From Paenibacillus lentus (GTDB taxonomy: Bacteria; Bacillota; Bacilli; Paenibacillales; Paenibacillaceae), in assembly GCF_003931855.1 (NCBI RefSeq), contig NZ_CP034248.1:1674001-1738000 (forward strand): a DNA stretch of 64,000 nt, given 5' to 3'. Made by a program: the position numbers and the translations under genes. Of this stretch, positions 21,301-27,787 are shown piece by piece; within the stretch, counting starts at the first letter, position 1; every line of letters starts with the position of its first letter. The notes below the pieces were generated by a model that worked only from the letters and a program-made list of their open reading frames with translations, was not told where the DNA came from and made no database searches.

Positions 21301-24254
21301 GTGCCGAAGCATGGCTCGGCGAGGAGGAGCTGGCGCTGACATCGGTGCTGTATTTGGACGACGAAGCGTCGTACAGCGATGAGCGGGGAAATGCGCCGAT
21401 GGGCTCTGGAATGGTTTCGAGCTTTGTCTCCGAGATGGTCGCCGGCAAGCTGACGGGTGCTGTGAATGGCGGCGATGAGAGCCATCACTATGTTGACATG
21501 GGCGACTTCGGTGGATTCCATGAAGCCCGTCCGGAGGATTTGGCATACGTGATCTATACGTCGGGAACGACAGGAAAGCCGAAAGGTGTAATGATCGAGC
21601 ACCGCAGTCTGGTGAGCACGGCGGCGGGTTACCGCCGGGAATATCGGTTGGATCAGTTCCCGGTGCGGCTAATGCAGCTCGCAAGCTTCTCGTTCGACGT
21701 GTTTGTGGGCGATATTGCACGGACGCTGTACAACGGAGGCACAATGGTGATTGTGCCGAAGGACGATCGGATCGATCCGTCTCGTCTGTACGACTGGATA
21801 GAGCGGGAGCGGGTTACCATTTTTGAATCGACGCCAGCACTCATCGTGCCGTTTATGGAATACGTGCACGAGCAGGGGCTGGATATGAGCTGGATGGAGC
21901 TGTTGATCACGAGCTCGGACAGCTGCAGCGTGGCGGATTACCGAACCTTGCAGGAACGCTTCGGCTCGTTGTTCCGGATCATCAACGCCTACGGCGTGAC
22001 GGAAGCGGCGATCGACTCCAGCTTCTATGACGAGCCGCTGATAAAGCTGCCGCAGGCAGGCCATGTGCCGATCGGCAAAGCGTGGCTGAATGCGAAGTTC
22101 TACATCGTGGATGCGTACCTGAACCCGGTGCCGGTAGGTGTGCTGGGCGAGCTGGTCATCGGCGGAGTTGGAGTGGCGCGCGGGTACTTGAACCGTCCGG
22201 AGCTGACGGAAGTGAAGTTCGTAGACAGTCCGTTCGCCGCGGGCGAGCGGCTGTACCGCACGGGAGACCTGGCGCGGTGGATGGAGGACGGCAACGTGGA
22301 CTTCATCGGCCGGATCGACAACCAGGCGAAAATCCGGGGCTACCGGATTGAGATGGGTGAGATCGAGTCGCAGCTGCTACGGGTGGAAGGCGTGCGCGAA
22401 GCGGTGGTGCTAGTTCGAAGTGACGCGAACGGTCAGAAGGTGCTGTGCGCGTATTACACGCTGGATACCGGAGCGGAGCTGGCGGTAAACGAATTGCGCA
22501 GCTTGTTGGCGCAGGAGCTGCCGGGCTACATGATCCCGTCGTACTTTGTGGAGCTGGAGCGTCTGCCTCTGACGCCGAACGGAAAGATTGACCGGAAGGC
22601 GCTGCCGGCGCCGGAAGGGGAAGCGGGAAGCGGAACGGAGTATGTCGCACCGCGCAATGAGCTGGAAGCGAAGCTGGCGGCGATTTGGCAGGAGGTGCTG
22701 GGGCTTGCGAAGGAGATTGGCGTTCACGATAACTTCTTCGACATCGGCGGTCACTCCCTGCGGGCGACGGCGCTGGCGGGTAAGGTATTTAAGGAATTAA
22801 ACGTCAACCTGCCGCTGCGCGACGTATTCCGTCACTCGACGATTGCGGCAATGGCCGAGGCGATCGCCCGGATGGAACGGCGGGAGCATGAGGCCATTCC
22901 TCAAGCGGAGGAGAGGGAGTACTACCCTCTGTCTTCTGCACAGAAACGACTGTTCATTCAGCATACGCTGGATGGAGCCGATCAACTTTACAACATGCCA
23001 GAGCTGGTGCAGGTGGAAGGTGAGTTTGATTTAGACCGTTTGGAAGCCGCCTTGCGGCAATTGATCACACGGCATGAATCGCTGCGCACCGGTTTTGAAA
23101 TCGTGAAGGGCGAAGCGGTTCAGCGGATTTACCCGCAGGTCGATTTTGCTATCGAGCATCATCAAGCGGATAAAGAGGATGTGGCTCAAATCGAGCAGAT
23201 CGTCCGCAGCTTCGTTCGTCCGTTTGATCTCGGCCAGCCGCCGCTGCTGCGCGCCGGGGTCATCGAGCTGGAGCCGAACCTGCATATTCTCCTTTTCGAC
23301 ATGCACCATATCGTGTCCGACGGCGTATCGATGGCGATTGTGATCGATGAGTTATCGAGTTTCTACGCTGGGGAAGAACTGCCGCCACTGCGTATTCAAT
23401 ACAAGGATTATGCCGTTTGGCAGCAGTCGGAGGCCCACCGAGAGCGGATCGGGCGGCAGGAAACGTACTGGCTGCAAACCTTCGAAGGCGAACTGCCGAA
23501 GGGGGACTTGCCGCTGGATTATGAACGGTCTGCGGTTCGCAGCTACGAAGGCGCGCATCTGGAGTTCGACGTCGAGGCTTCTCTCTCTGCGCGGCTGCGC
23601 GAATTGGCGGCCGAGCGTGAAAGCACGCTGTTCATGGTGCTGCTTGCGGCTTATACCGTACTGCTGTCCAAGTACAGCGGGCAGGAGGACTTGGTCGTGG
23701 GCACCCCGGTGGCGGGAAGAACGAACGCCGATTTGGAACCGGTTATCGGGATGTTTGTCAATACGTTGGCGATTCGTAATCGTCCGTCGGGCGACAAAAC
23801 GTTCTTGTCCTACCTGGAAGAAGTGAAGGAAACGGCTTTGAATGCTTTCGAGAATCAGGATTATCCATTCGAGGAGCTCGTGGAGCGTTTGAATGTGAAG
23901 CGGGAGCCGGGTCGCTTCCCGCTGTTCGACGCCGTCTTCGACTTGCAAAATATCGAAGAACGAGACATCGAGCTGGAAGGGGTCAGCCTGAAGAATTATG
24001 AGCTTGACCAATTGGAGGAAGCGAAGTTCGATCTGACCCTGTTTATGTATGAAAACAACGGGGCGCTGAGTGGGGGCTTCTTCTACGCCGCGAAGCTATT
24101 TAAAGAAGCGATGATCCGCACCTTGACTGAGGATTACCTGAGGGTGTTGTCTCAAATTGCGGTAAATCCACAAATCGAGCTAAGGCGGATTGAATGCCAT
24201 AAACCGGCGGCAGGCGCAAAGAGTGCCGTCGATACGATCGAATTCGCGTTTTAA
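9294..24254 (+). CDS. pmxA: Polymyxin-type NRPS PmxA (modules 6-9)
   Basis: This non-ribosomal peptide synthetase of about 4986 residues adds residues 6-9. Order: a C-terminal half of a condensation domain without HHxxxDG (about 9294-10010); A6 (core 10510), T (GGDS 11650) and epimerase (HHAVVDG 12195, YLGQFD 12860); C (QHILMDG 13614), A7 (15030), T (16180); C (HHIVSDG 16731), A8 (18270), T (19460); C (HHIISDG 20010), A9 (21560), T (22750); terminal C (HHIVSDG 23303). Pocket codes I read are DAWIVGAIVK (hydrophobic, Leu or Phe, made D by the epimerase), DGFFLGVVYK (Ile/Leu type) and twice DVGEISAIDK (Dab). The GTG at 9294 is preferred: AGAGAGGGG lies about 10 bases upstream, and the resulting start (VAFEKETLFW) parallels the PmxB start. 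ATGs at 9270 and 9186 lack such a site. The layout, size and neighbours match PmxA of the polymyxin cluster. Confidence 0.93.
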   Translation: MAFEKETLFWNEKFGSDDYTLTRLPYSKAPSSLAPNMTNVGGSLSEEATQRVLQMSKGAPLAIFMILLAGVQSLLHKYTGASDILVGMPIVRKKAETRRSVNHTVILKNWLLAGATFKTLLSELRTSLPEAIQHQHIPFLKMTEKLDLQYADGIPVVHTLVSLKELHLDEIGQNVVTDCSFEFSLTDGTIQLVLSYNEYLYDSEFMTRVIGHLNRLLAVGLHELELDIARVDMLSKDEKFQLLQSFNDTEKDYPRDRTIHQLVEEQVKRVPEATAVVFEGRRLSYAELNERANRLARTLRSVGVLPNQLVGLMARRSLETVVGILAVLKAGGAYVPIDPEYPEERIRYILENSNAQLLLTQRELLQQVPLEGTVLALDDEQAYSDDGSNLEPASGPNDLAYVIYTSGTTGKPKGVMLEHRGLVSLKLMFADRLHITEHDRIVQFASLSFDASCWEMFKALYFGAALYIPTAETILDNRLFESYMNEHAITAAILPPTYSAYLNPDRLPSLTKLVTGGSAVSAEFVQQWKSKVRYFNAYGPTEASIVTTLWDANEDQPEHRVIPIGRPLANHQIFILDANLQLVPIGVEGELCVAGVGLARGYLNHPELTAEKFVEHPFTPGERLYRTGDLARWLPDGNIEYLGRIDHQVKIRGFRIEIGEIEEQLLKMDSVQETIIIAQEGKSGQELCAYLVADRPLTLGELRSALAQKLPNYMIPAHFVQLPRMPLTPNDKIDRKALPAPEGNALTGGEYVAPRNEVEQTLADVWQAVLNADRVGVTDHFFELGGDSIKSIQVSSRLHQAGYKLEIRDLFKYPTISQLSLHVKPIGRTIDQGEVTGETALTPIQHWFFESSFAAPHHFNQSVMLYRKEGFDEETVRQVLQKLVEHHDALRMVFRKMEQGFSARTRAIEEGELFTLDVFDFKDAEDTAQAVEAKATDIQADIDLENGPLVKAGLFRCADGDHLLLAVHHAVVDGVSWRILMEDFALGYEQVGNSEEIHFPAKTDAYRTWSEQLVAYAQSPEMAKERAYWQGVEQIAVPDLPKDLEADVTTQQDSESLFVRLTPEETEQLLKRVHRAYNTEMNDILVTALGIAVRKWTGHERVRINLEGHGREVIGTDIDITRTVGWFTTKFPVVLEPEIERDLAHQIKQVKENLRRIPNKGLGYGVCRYLSKLEDGFVWGAEPEINFNYLGQFDDDVNQDEIGISSYSSGSPASERQARSFLLDINGMVLDGALSLDLSYSRKQYRKETMEAFAEQLEQSLRELIIHCAGKENTELTPSDVQFKGLTIAELEQIIQRSGHLGEIENIYSLTPMQKGMWFHVALDGQTAAYFEQTRFTMRGALDVQLFERSWMELAKRHLVLRANFVKGPTGEPLQIIYRDKSVGFEYEELLHLQSDEKQAYLDKKAEDDKLRGFDMEHDALVRFTILRTEEQSYHVLWSFQHILMDGWCLAQLTQELFETYSAYVSGKQPVRDKRADYGAYIEWLEKQDDQAASNYWTDFLAGYEGQTVLPGQKESAPNGRFTADHVTAELGKDLSERLDRVAKQRLVTVNTLLQAVWGVMLQKYNGTNDAVFGSVVAGRPAEIPGIESMIGLFINTVPVRVTSEADTVFADLMAKLQERALESGSYDYYPLYEIQARSVQKQNLVNHIIAFENYPVDEQMEQAGDQQHGDLTIADVHMEEQTNYNFNVTVVPGAEIEIRFDFNAEVFDKDSIERLKGHFVHLLEQVTDNPEITVGELELVTEAEKADLLGRFNDTTTEFPRGKTLIQLFEEQVERIPDAAAISLNEQELTYRELNERVNRLARTLRSHGISKGRLVAIMAERSIEMVVGMLAAHKAGAAYVPIDPEYPEERIRFLIEDSGAQVMLTQIRLRERLAGLDSVILLDDESFYHEDGTNLNPVIEATDLACVIYTSGTTGKPKGNLVSHRNIIRVVQSTNYIDITERDHLLQLSTYSFDGAIFDIFGALTNGARLVLVPRETLLEIGRLAALIQRERISVMFITTAFFNVLVDVNVDCLRDVRAILFGGERVSVGHVRKALAHIGPGRLNHVYGPTESTVYTTYLPVDFVDESAVTVPIGRPISNTTVYIVDNRNKLLPIGVVGELCVGGEGLVRGYNNRSELTAEKFVDNPFVPGEHMYRTGDLAKWLPDGTIEYVGRTDDQVKIRGFRIELGEIEAQLQKVEGIRKTTVFARENASGEKQLCAYYEAEFELSAAELKSMLSRELPAYMIPAYLIQLAQLPLTTNGKVDRRSLPAPEESLQGEGSTPPRTPLEARLAGIWKSVLGLEHIGVHDNFIDLGGHSLRATTLVSKVHQELNVELSLRDVFRYSTLEEMALAISRIGEQSFSSIPLAGARAYYPLSSAQKRLFILNQLEGADLSYNMPGVLMLEGTIDRSLLEKAFRGLIARHETLRTGFEIVQGEAVQRIYESVDFAVQYCDASEEEAPEVVQAFIRPFDLAKPPLLRAELVELAAERYLLMFDMHHIVSDGVSMDVFVEELVRLYGGESLEPLRIQYKDYAVWQQSDEQKAQLKREEAYWLDRYRGELPVLEMPTDYPRPAVQSFEGQTLTSFVDEVTSEGLKQLAAQRGATLYMVLLAAYTVLLHKFTGQDDLIVGTSIAGRTHGDTQPLIGMFVNTLAIRNYPASEKTFTSYLEEVKETTLGAYEHQNYPFEELVDKVQINRDLSRNPLFDTMFSLQNLEETAFELEGLKLSNYPSEYGMAKFDLSVDVTEENGGLECSFEFATALYKESTIRRLATHFGHLLAAIVSRPDAKIAELNLLTAEEKERILGEFNPVQPEAAPAAAFHRLFEEQVERTPEAEAVVYENDRLTYAELNERANCLAATLRASGIGRETIIGILAERSVDLLVAVLAVWKAGGAYVPLDPDYPADRVRFMLEDSGAKLLLTQTALRERAEAWLGEEELALAAVLYLDDEASYSDERGNVPMGAGMVSGFVSEMVSGKLTGTVDDSDESYQNVVGMDSFHEARPEDLAYVIYTSGTTGKPKGVMIEHRSLVSTAAGYRREYRLDQFPVRLLQLASFSFDVFVGDIARTLYNGGTMVIVPKDDRIDPSRLYYWIERERITIFESTPALIVPFMEYVHEQGLDMSWMELLITSSDSCSVADYRTLQERFGSSFRIINAYGVTEAAIDSSFYDEELTKLPQTGNVPIGKAWLNAKFYIVDAHLNPVPVGVLGELVIGGVGVARGYLNRPELTEEKFVDSPFAAGERLYRTGDLARWMEDGNVDFIGRIDNQAKIRGYRIEMGEIESQLLRVEGVREAVVLVRSDANGQKVLCAYYTLDTGAELAVNDLRSALAQELPGYMIPSYFVELERLPLTPNGKIDRKALPAPEGEAGSGTEYVAPRNELEMKLTSIWQEVLGLAKEIGVHDNFFDIGGHSLRATALISKIHKELNVDLPLRDVFRHSTIESMAAAISRLDEQTFVAIPVADEREVYPQSFAQKRLFILNQLEGAELSYNMPEAMLLEGALDRARFEEVLRQLVARHETLRTGFEMVDGEASQRIYQDVNFAVEFYQVDEQEAQETVRRFVRPFDLAKPPLLRVGLVELAPERHILMYDMHHIISDGVSMEIFVEEFVRLYGGEQLEPLRIQYKDYTVWQHSQEQKQRLQRQEVYWLDMFQGELPVLEMPTDYPRPAVQSYEGHTLEFFFEASKTERLKQLASETGTTLFMVLLAAYNVLLHKYSGQEDVIVGTPIAGRNHGDVQPLIGIFLNTLAIRSYPASEKTFLSYLNEVKETTLHAFEHQNYPFEELVDKVQVTRDLSRNPLFDTLFTMQNTENEEFELEGLHLTPYPSALDTAKFDISLDVGEENGGLDYSFEYATALYKRETIERLAKHYEQLLETIVSRPNAKIAELNLLTAEEKEQILGEFNPVQPEAAPAAAFHRLFEEQAERTPEAEAVVYENDRLTYAELNARANRLAATLRANGIGRETIVGILAERSVDLLVAVLAVWKAGGAYVPLDPDYPADRVRFMLEDSGAKVLLTQTALRERAEAWLGEEELALTSVLYLDDEASYSDERGNAPMGSGMVSSFVSEMVAGKLTGAVNGGDESHHYVDMGDFGGFHEARPEDLAYVIYTSGTTGKPKGVMIEHRSLVSTAAGYRREYRLDQFPVRLMQLASFSFDVFVGDIARTLYNGGTMVIVPKDDRIDPSRLYDWIERERVTIFESTPALIVPFMEYVHEQGLDMSWMELLITSSDSCSVADYRTLQERFGSLFRIINAYGVTEAAIDSSFYDEPLIKLPQAGHVPIGKAWLNAKFYIVDAYLNPVPVGVLGELVIGGVGVARGYLNRPELTEVKFVDSPFAAGERLYRTGDLARWMEDGNVDFIGRIDNQAKIRGYRIEMGEIESQLLRVEGVREAVVLVRSDANGQKVLCAYYTLDTGAELAVNELRSLLAQELPGYMIPSYFVELERLPLTPNGKIDRKALPAPEGEAGSGTEYVAPRNELEAKLAAIWQEVLGLAKEIGVHDNFFDIGGHSLRATALAGKVFKELNVNLPLRDVFRHSTIAAMAEAIARMERREHEAIPQAEEREYYPLSSAQKRLFIQHTLDGADQLYNMPELVQVEGEFDLDRLEAALRQLITRHESLRTGFEIVKGEAVQRIYPQVDFAIEHHQADKEDVAQIEQIVRSFVRPFDLGQPPLLRAGVIELEPNLHILLFDMHHIVSDGVSMAIVIDELSSFYAGEELPPLRIQYKDYAVWQQSEAHRERIGRQETYWLQTFEGELPKGDLPLDYERSAVRSYEGAHLEFDVEASLSARLRELAAERESTLFMVLLAAYTVLLSKYSGQEDLVVGTPVAGRTNADLEPVIGMFVNTLAIRNRPSGDKTFLSYLEEVKETALNAFENQDYPFEELVERLNVKREPGRFPLFDAVFDLQNIEERDIELEGVSLKNYELDQLEEAKFDLTLFMYENNGALSGGFFYAAKLFKEAMIRTLTEDYLRVLSQIAVNPQIELRRIECHKPAAGAKSAVDTIEFAF
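17605..19490 (+). repeat. Dab A-T domain copy 1 (pmxA module 8)
   Basis: This segment is nearly identical at nucleotide level to pmxA 20885-22770 and to the A-domain parts of pmxE at 43900-45560 and 47137-48850. Long runs match even at third codon positions, including the unusual linker after the LYLDDEASYSDERGN stretch. The linker closest to this one is that of pmxE 47137-48850. Confidence 0.85.
20885..22770 (+). repeat. Dab A-T domain copy 2 (pmxA module 9)
   Basis: Near-identical to copy 1 (17605-19490) from the end of the preceding C domain through the carrier domain. It differs mainly in the linker (a variant ending near 21535) and in the carrier domain's C-terminal part. Confidence 0.85.
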
Positions 24255-24293
24255 TCTTTAAGCGTAAGCACGTCTCCGCCGTCAAGTGAAAGC

Positions 24294-24366
24294 GGCGTAC
24301 ATTCCGGCGTATATCTTGGCGCACACTGGGGCACATTCCGGCGCACTCATTCCGGGGCACATTCTC
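24294..24366. repeat. Degenerate tandem repeats between pmxA and pmxB
   Basis: About six units of 10-14 bases related to GGCGCACATTCC follow one another in the 218-base gap between pmxA and pmxB. No hairpin with a T tract is present, so pmxB is probably cotranscribed with pmxA. Confidence 0.6.
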
Positions 24367-24472
24367 AGGGAAGACGGCGAATAACGTCCAAACCCGTAAA
24401 CGCGCAGGGCGAAAGCAAACTTTTTCCGACCTGCGCCGGGCATGTGGCTACTTCATTTTTAGGGAGGTACGA

Positions 24473-27400
24473 ATGAAATATTTGTTTGAAAAGGAAGAGC
24501 GGTACTGGAGCAGCAAGTTTGACGCCGATGACAGCCTGAGCTTCCTTCCCTACAGTTATTCCTCCAAATTATCCGAGGGCGGGGAAGCTGCGGCTGATCC
24601 GGGCTTGGTACAACGTACCCTGCCGAACGAACTATCGGAGAGAATCATTCGTCTTGCTGGCGGTTCGGATTTGGCTCTGTACATGATTGTTTTGGCAGGA
24701 GTAAAAAGCCTGCTGTTCAAATATACTGGGCGAGGCCATGTGCTGATTGGCATGCCTTCATATAGCGCAGACCAGAGTGGGACTCCGCCACCGCATGACA
24801 TCTTGGTGATCAAGACGCCCGTAAGCCATCAGACGACGCTGAAGACGCTGCTTGGGGGCATCAAAGCCTCCATCGGCGAGGCGCTGGAGCATCAACACCT
24901 GCCTTTTCGGAAAATGCTGGAGAAGCTTCATCTGGACTATACGGGGGATGGCCACCCGGTCGTCAATACCGTCGCATCCTTCGCCCAGATTCATCCGGGA
25001 CCGTTGGGCAGCCAGGTGGCAGCCGATACCGTTTTCTGCTTCGATCGTAAAGACCAGTCCATCGAGTTGGAAGTAAGCTTTGACAGGCAGCGGTACGAGC
25101 GGGCATTTGTGGAACAGGCTGCCGACCATCTTGTTCGGCTACTGTCTGTGTTATTATTTCAGCCGGATCTGGAGCTCGGACAAGCCGCTATGCTGTCTTC
25201 AGACGAGAGGGAGACGCTGCTGAAGCGGTTTAATGACACCGAAACTGAGTTCGAGCGGGGAAAAACGATTCACGGCCTGTTCGAAGAGCAGGCGGAGCTT
25301 TACCCGGACAAGGTGGCCGCCGTCATGAACGAGCGGCAGTTGACCTACCGTGAGCTGAACGAACGGTCTAACCGCCTTGCGCGGAAGCTGCGGGAGGCAG
25401 GAGTCGAAGCAGACCAGCTGGTAGCGATTCTGGCTGAACGCTCGCTCGATATGGTCGTCGGCATTTTGGCGATTCTCAAAGCGGGCGGAGCGTACGTTCC
25501 TGTCGATCCCGAGTACCCGGAGGAGCGCATCCGCTTCATGATTGAGGATTCGGGTGCACCGTTATTGCTGATTCAAAAGCATCTGCACGAGAAGACCGAC
25601 TTCGCTGGAATACGCCTTGAATTGGACGCTTTCGTGTGGGGAGACAGAGACAGTGATACGAACTCCGACGATACGTTGAACGCTTCGAATCTGGAGCCGA
25701 TCTCCGGGCCGAGGAACTTAGCTTACGTTATTTACACGTCGGGAACGACCGGTAGACCGAAAGGAACGCTGATCGAGCATAAGAACGTCGTGCGCCTCTT
25801 GTTCAATGACAAGAACCTGTTTGACTTCGGACCGTCCGACACGTGGACGCTGTTCCACTCGTTCTGCTTCGATTTCTCCGTCTGGGAAATGTACGGAGCG
25901 CTGCTCAATGGAGGCAAGCTGGTCATCGTACCGCCGCTTACGGCGAAGAACCCGGCCGATTTTCTGACGCTGCTGGGCCGCGAGCAGGTCACGATTTTGA
26001 ACCAGACGCCAACGTACTTCTACCAGCTGCTACGTAAGATTTTGGCGGAGCATCTGTACGATCTGCGGATTCGCAACATTATCTTTGGGGGCGAAGCCCT
26101 CAGTCCGTTGCTGCTCAAGGGCTTTAAGAAGAAGTACCCGGAGACGAAGCTGATCAATATGTATGGGATTACCGAAACGACGGTTCACGTTACCTATAAG
26201 GAAATTACATGGGGCGAAATCGAGGCGGCGAAGAGCAATATCGGTAAGCCGATCCCGACGCTAAGTGTGTACATCCTTGATGAAAAACGCTGCCTTGTGC
26301 CGATCGGTGTAGCAGGGGAAATGTACGTGGCCGGGGAAGGGCTGGCGAGAGGATACCTGAACCGTCCGGAGCTGACGGCGGAGAAGTTCGTCGATTCCCC
26401 GTTTGCGGAGGGGCAAAAGCTGTACCGCTCGGGCGACTTGGCGGCTTGGCTGCCGGATGGCACCATCGAATACCTGGGGCGGATCGACCATCAGGTCAAA
26501 ATCCGCGGCTACCGGATCGAAATCGGGGAGATCGAGGAGCAGCTGCTGAGAATTGCCGGCGTGCAAGAAGCCAAGGTGCTCGACCGCGACGACGCGAACG
26601 GCCAAAAGCAGCTTGTCGCTTACTTCGTCGCGGAAACGAGGCTGGTGGCGCATGAACTTAAGGAGGAGCTCGCCAAGCAGCTTCCGGGATATATGATTCC
26701 TTCGTACCTCGTTCAGCTTTCGCAAATGCCGCTGACTCCGAACGGGAAAATCGACCGCAAAGCGCTGCCCGCACTAGAGGAATCCGCGGTCTTAGGAGAG
26801 GAATATGTCGCGCCGAGAACGCTGCTCGAAATGAAAATCGCCCGCGTCTGGCAGGATACGCTTGGCGTTCCTCAGGTCGGCGTAAAGGATAACTTTTTTG
26901 AGTTAGGTGGCAATTCGTTAAGCCTGATGAGACTTGTTCAAGCCATTTACGATGAAACGGGCATCGAGATCCCGCTGAACCGCCAATTCCACAATGTAAC
27001 CGTTGAAGCCATGGCTTTCGGCGAGGGGGGTCTCGGCCTGGATAGAGGAGGAGACTCCTTCATTAAGCTGAATAAAGCCGGAGACATGAATGTGTTCTGT
27101 TTCCCTCCGGGCAGTGGCTTCGGCATTGGTTACCGCGAACTTGCAAGCAGGCTCGACGGTCAGTTCGTGCTCTACGGCATTGATTTTATCGACGATGCCA
27201 CCGATTACGAGGCCATGCTGAACCGTTATGTGGATGAGATTGTCCGTATCCAGCCGGAAGGACCTTACGTGCTGCTCGGTTACTGCTTCGGAGGCAATCT
27301 GACGTTCGAGGTAGCCAAATTAATGGAGAAAAGAGGATACCTCGTGACGGACGTTCTTATGGTGGACTCATGGATTAAAAACACGCTGACGCCTTCCGAA

Positions 27401-27787
27401 ACATCGGAAAAGGAGCTTCGAGAAATGCTTGCCGATTTCGACGAAGAGGAGAAGGAATTAATGAGCAACCCGCTCGTGCGGGAGCGGGTGCATCGGAAGG
27501 TCAAAGCGACCTTGGCATACGAAGCGCAGCTTATTAATTCCGGTACGATCTCGGCCCGGATTTACGAACTGATTGCGAAGGACAGCGAAGCGTTCCGCCG
27601 GGAGCATCAATTGCCGTCCTGGCGGGGGGCAACGACGCAGGCTTACGCCGATTACCGGCTGGAGGGCGCACACGAGGAATTGCTGGAACTTACGCGTGTG
27701 GAAGAAACGGCAGTCGTTATCCGGGACATCTTAGCGCAAGCCAAGCGGCAGATCGAAGCGGAGGCCGGGGTACTGCATGGAAGCTGA
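24473..27787 (+). CDS. pmxB: Polymyxin-type NRPS PmxB (module 10 and thioesterase)
   Basis: The 1104-residue terminal synthetase adds the last residue and releases the product. Order: C-terminal half of a condensation domain without HHxxxDG (about residues 1-240), A domain (SGTTGRPKG at 25738; pocket code DFWNIGMVHK, threonine), T domain (GGNSLSL near 26908) and a type I thioesterase (about residues 870-1100). In polymyxin synthesis the thioesterase closes the ring by joining the C-terminal Thr to the Dab4 side-chain amine. Here the nucleophile motif is GYCFGG, placing Cys938 where Ser is usual, with Asp965 and His1067 as likely triad partners. GGGAGG precedes the ATG by about 6 bases. The end overlaps pmxC by 11 bases. 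Size and layout match PmxB. Confidence 0.93.
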   Translation: MKYLFEKEERYWSSKFDADDSLSFLPYSYSSKLSEGGEAAADPGLVQRTLPNELSERIIRLAGGSDLALYMIVLAGVKSLLFKYTGRGHVLIGMPSYSADQSGTPPPHDILVIKTPVSHQTTLKTLLGGIKASIGEALEHQHLPFRKMLEKLHLDYTGDGHPVVNTVASFAQIHPGPLGSQVAADTVFCFDRKDQSIELEVSFDRQRYERAFVEQAADHLVRLLSVLLFQPDLELGQAAMLSSDERETLLKRFNDTETEFERGKTIHGLFEEQAELYPDKVAAVMNERQLTYRELNERSNRLARKLREAGVEADQLVAILAERSLDMVVGILAILKAGGAYVPVDPEYPEERIRFMIEDSGAPLLLIQKHLHEKTDFAGIRLELDAFVWGDRDSDTNSDDTLNASNLEPISGPRNLAYVIYTSGTTGRPKGTLIEHKNVVRLLFNDKNLFDFGPSDTWTLFHSFCFDFSVWEMYGALLNGGKLVIVPPLTAKNPADFLTLLGREQVTILNQTPTYFYQLLRKILAEHLYDLRIRNIIFGGEALSPLLLKGFKKKYPETKLINMYGITETTVHVTYKEITWGEIEAAKSNIGKPIPTLSVYILDEKRCLVPIGVAGEMYVAGEGLARGYLNRPELTAEKFVDSPFAEGQKLYRSGDLAAWLPDGTIEYLGRIDHQVKIRGYRIEIGEIEEQLLRIAGVQEAKVLDRDDANGQKQLVAYFVAETRLVAHELKEELAKQLPGYMIPSYLVQLSQMPLTPNGKIDRKALPALEESAVLGEEYVAPRTLLEMKIARVWQDTLGVPQVGVKDNFFELGGNSLSLMRLVQAIYDETGIEIPLNRQFHNVTVEAMAFGEGGLGLDRGGDSFIKLNKAGDMNVFCFPPGSGFGIGYRELASRLDGQFVLYGIDFIDDATDYEAMLNRYVDEIVRIQPEGPYVLLGYCFGGNLTFEVAKLMEKRGYLVTDVLMVDSWIKNTLTPSETSEKELREMLADFDEEEKELMSNPLVRERVHRKVKATLAYEAQLINSGTISARIYELIAKDSEAFRREHQLPSWRGATTQAYADYRLEGAHEELLELTRVEETAVVIRDILAQAKRQIEAEAGVLHGS
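25264..26520 (+). repeat. Thr A-domain copy (pmxB)
   Basis: Near-identical at nucleotide level to pmxE 36021-37270. From about 25735 to 26030 only isolated differences are visible over roughly 300 bases. Both carry the threonine code. Confidence 0.85.

Noticed and set aside
20613..21602. Long minus-strand open frame (over 300 codons) inside pmxA, and similar ones at 7310-8239, 34695-36095 and 46860-47843
   Set aside because: They are antisense shadows of GC-rich NRPS or aminotransferase codons, recur at matching places in duplicated domains, and have no ribosome-binding sites or recognisable protein families.
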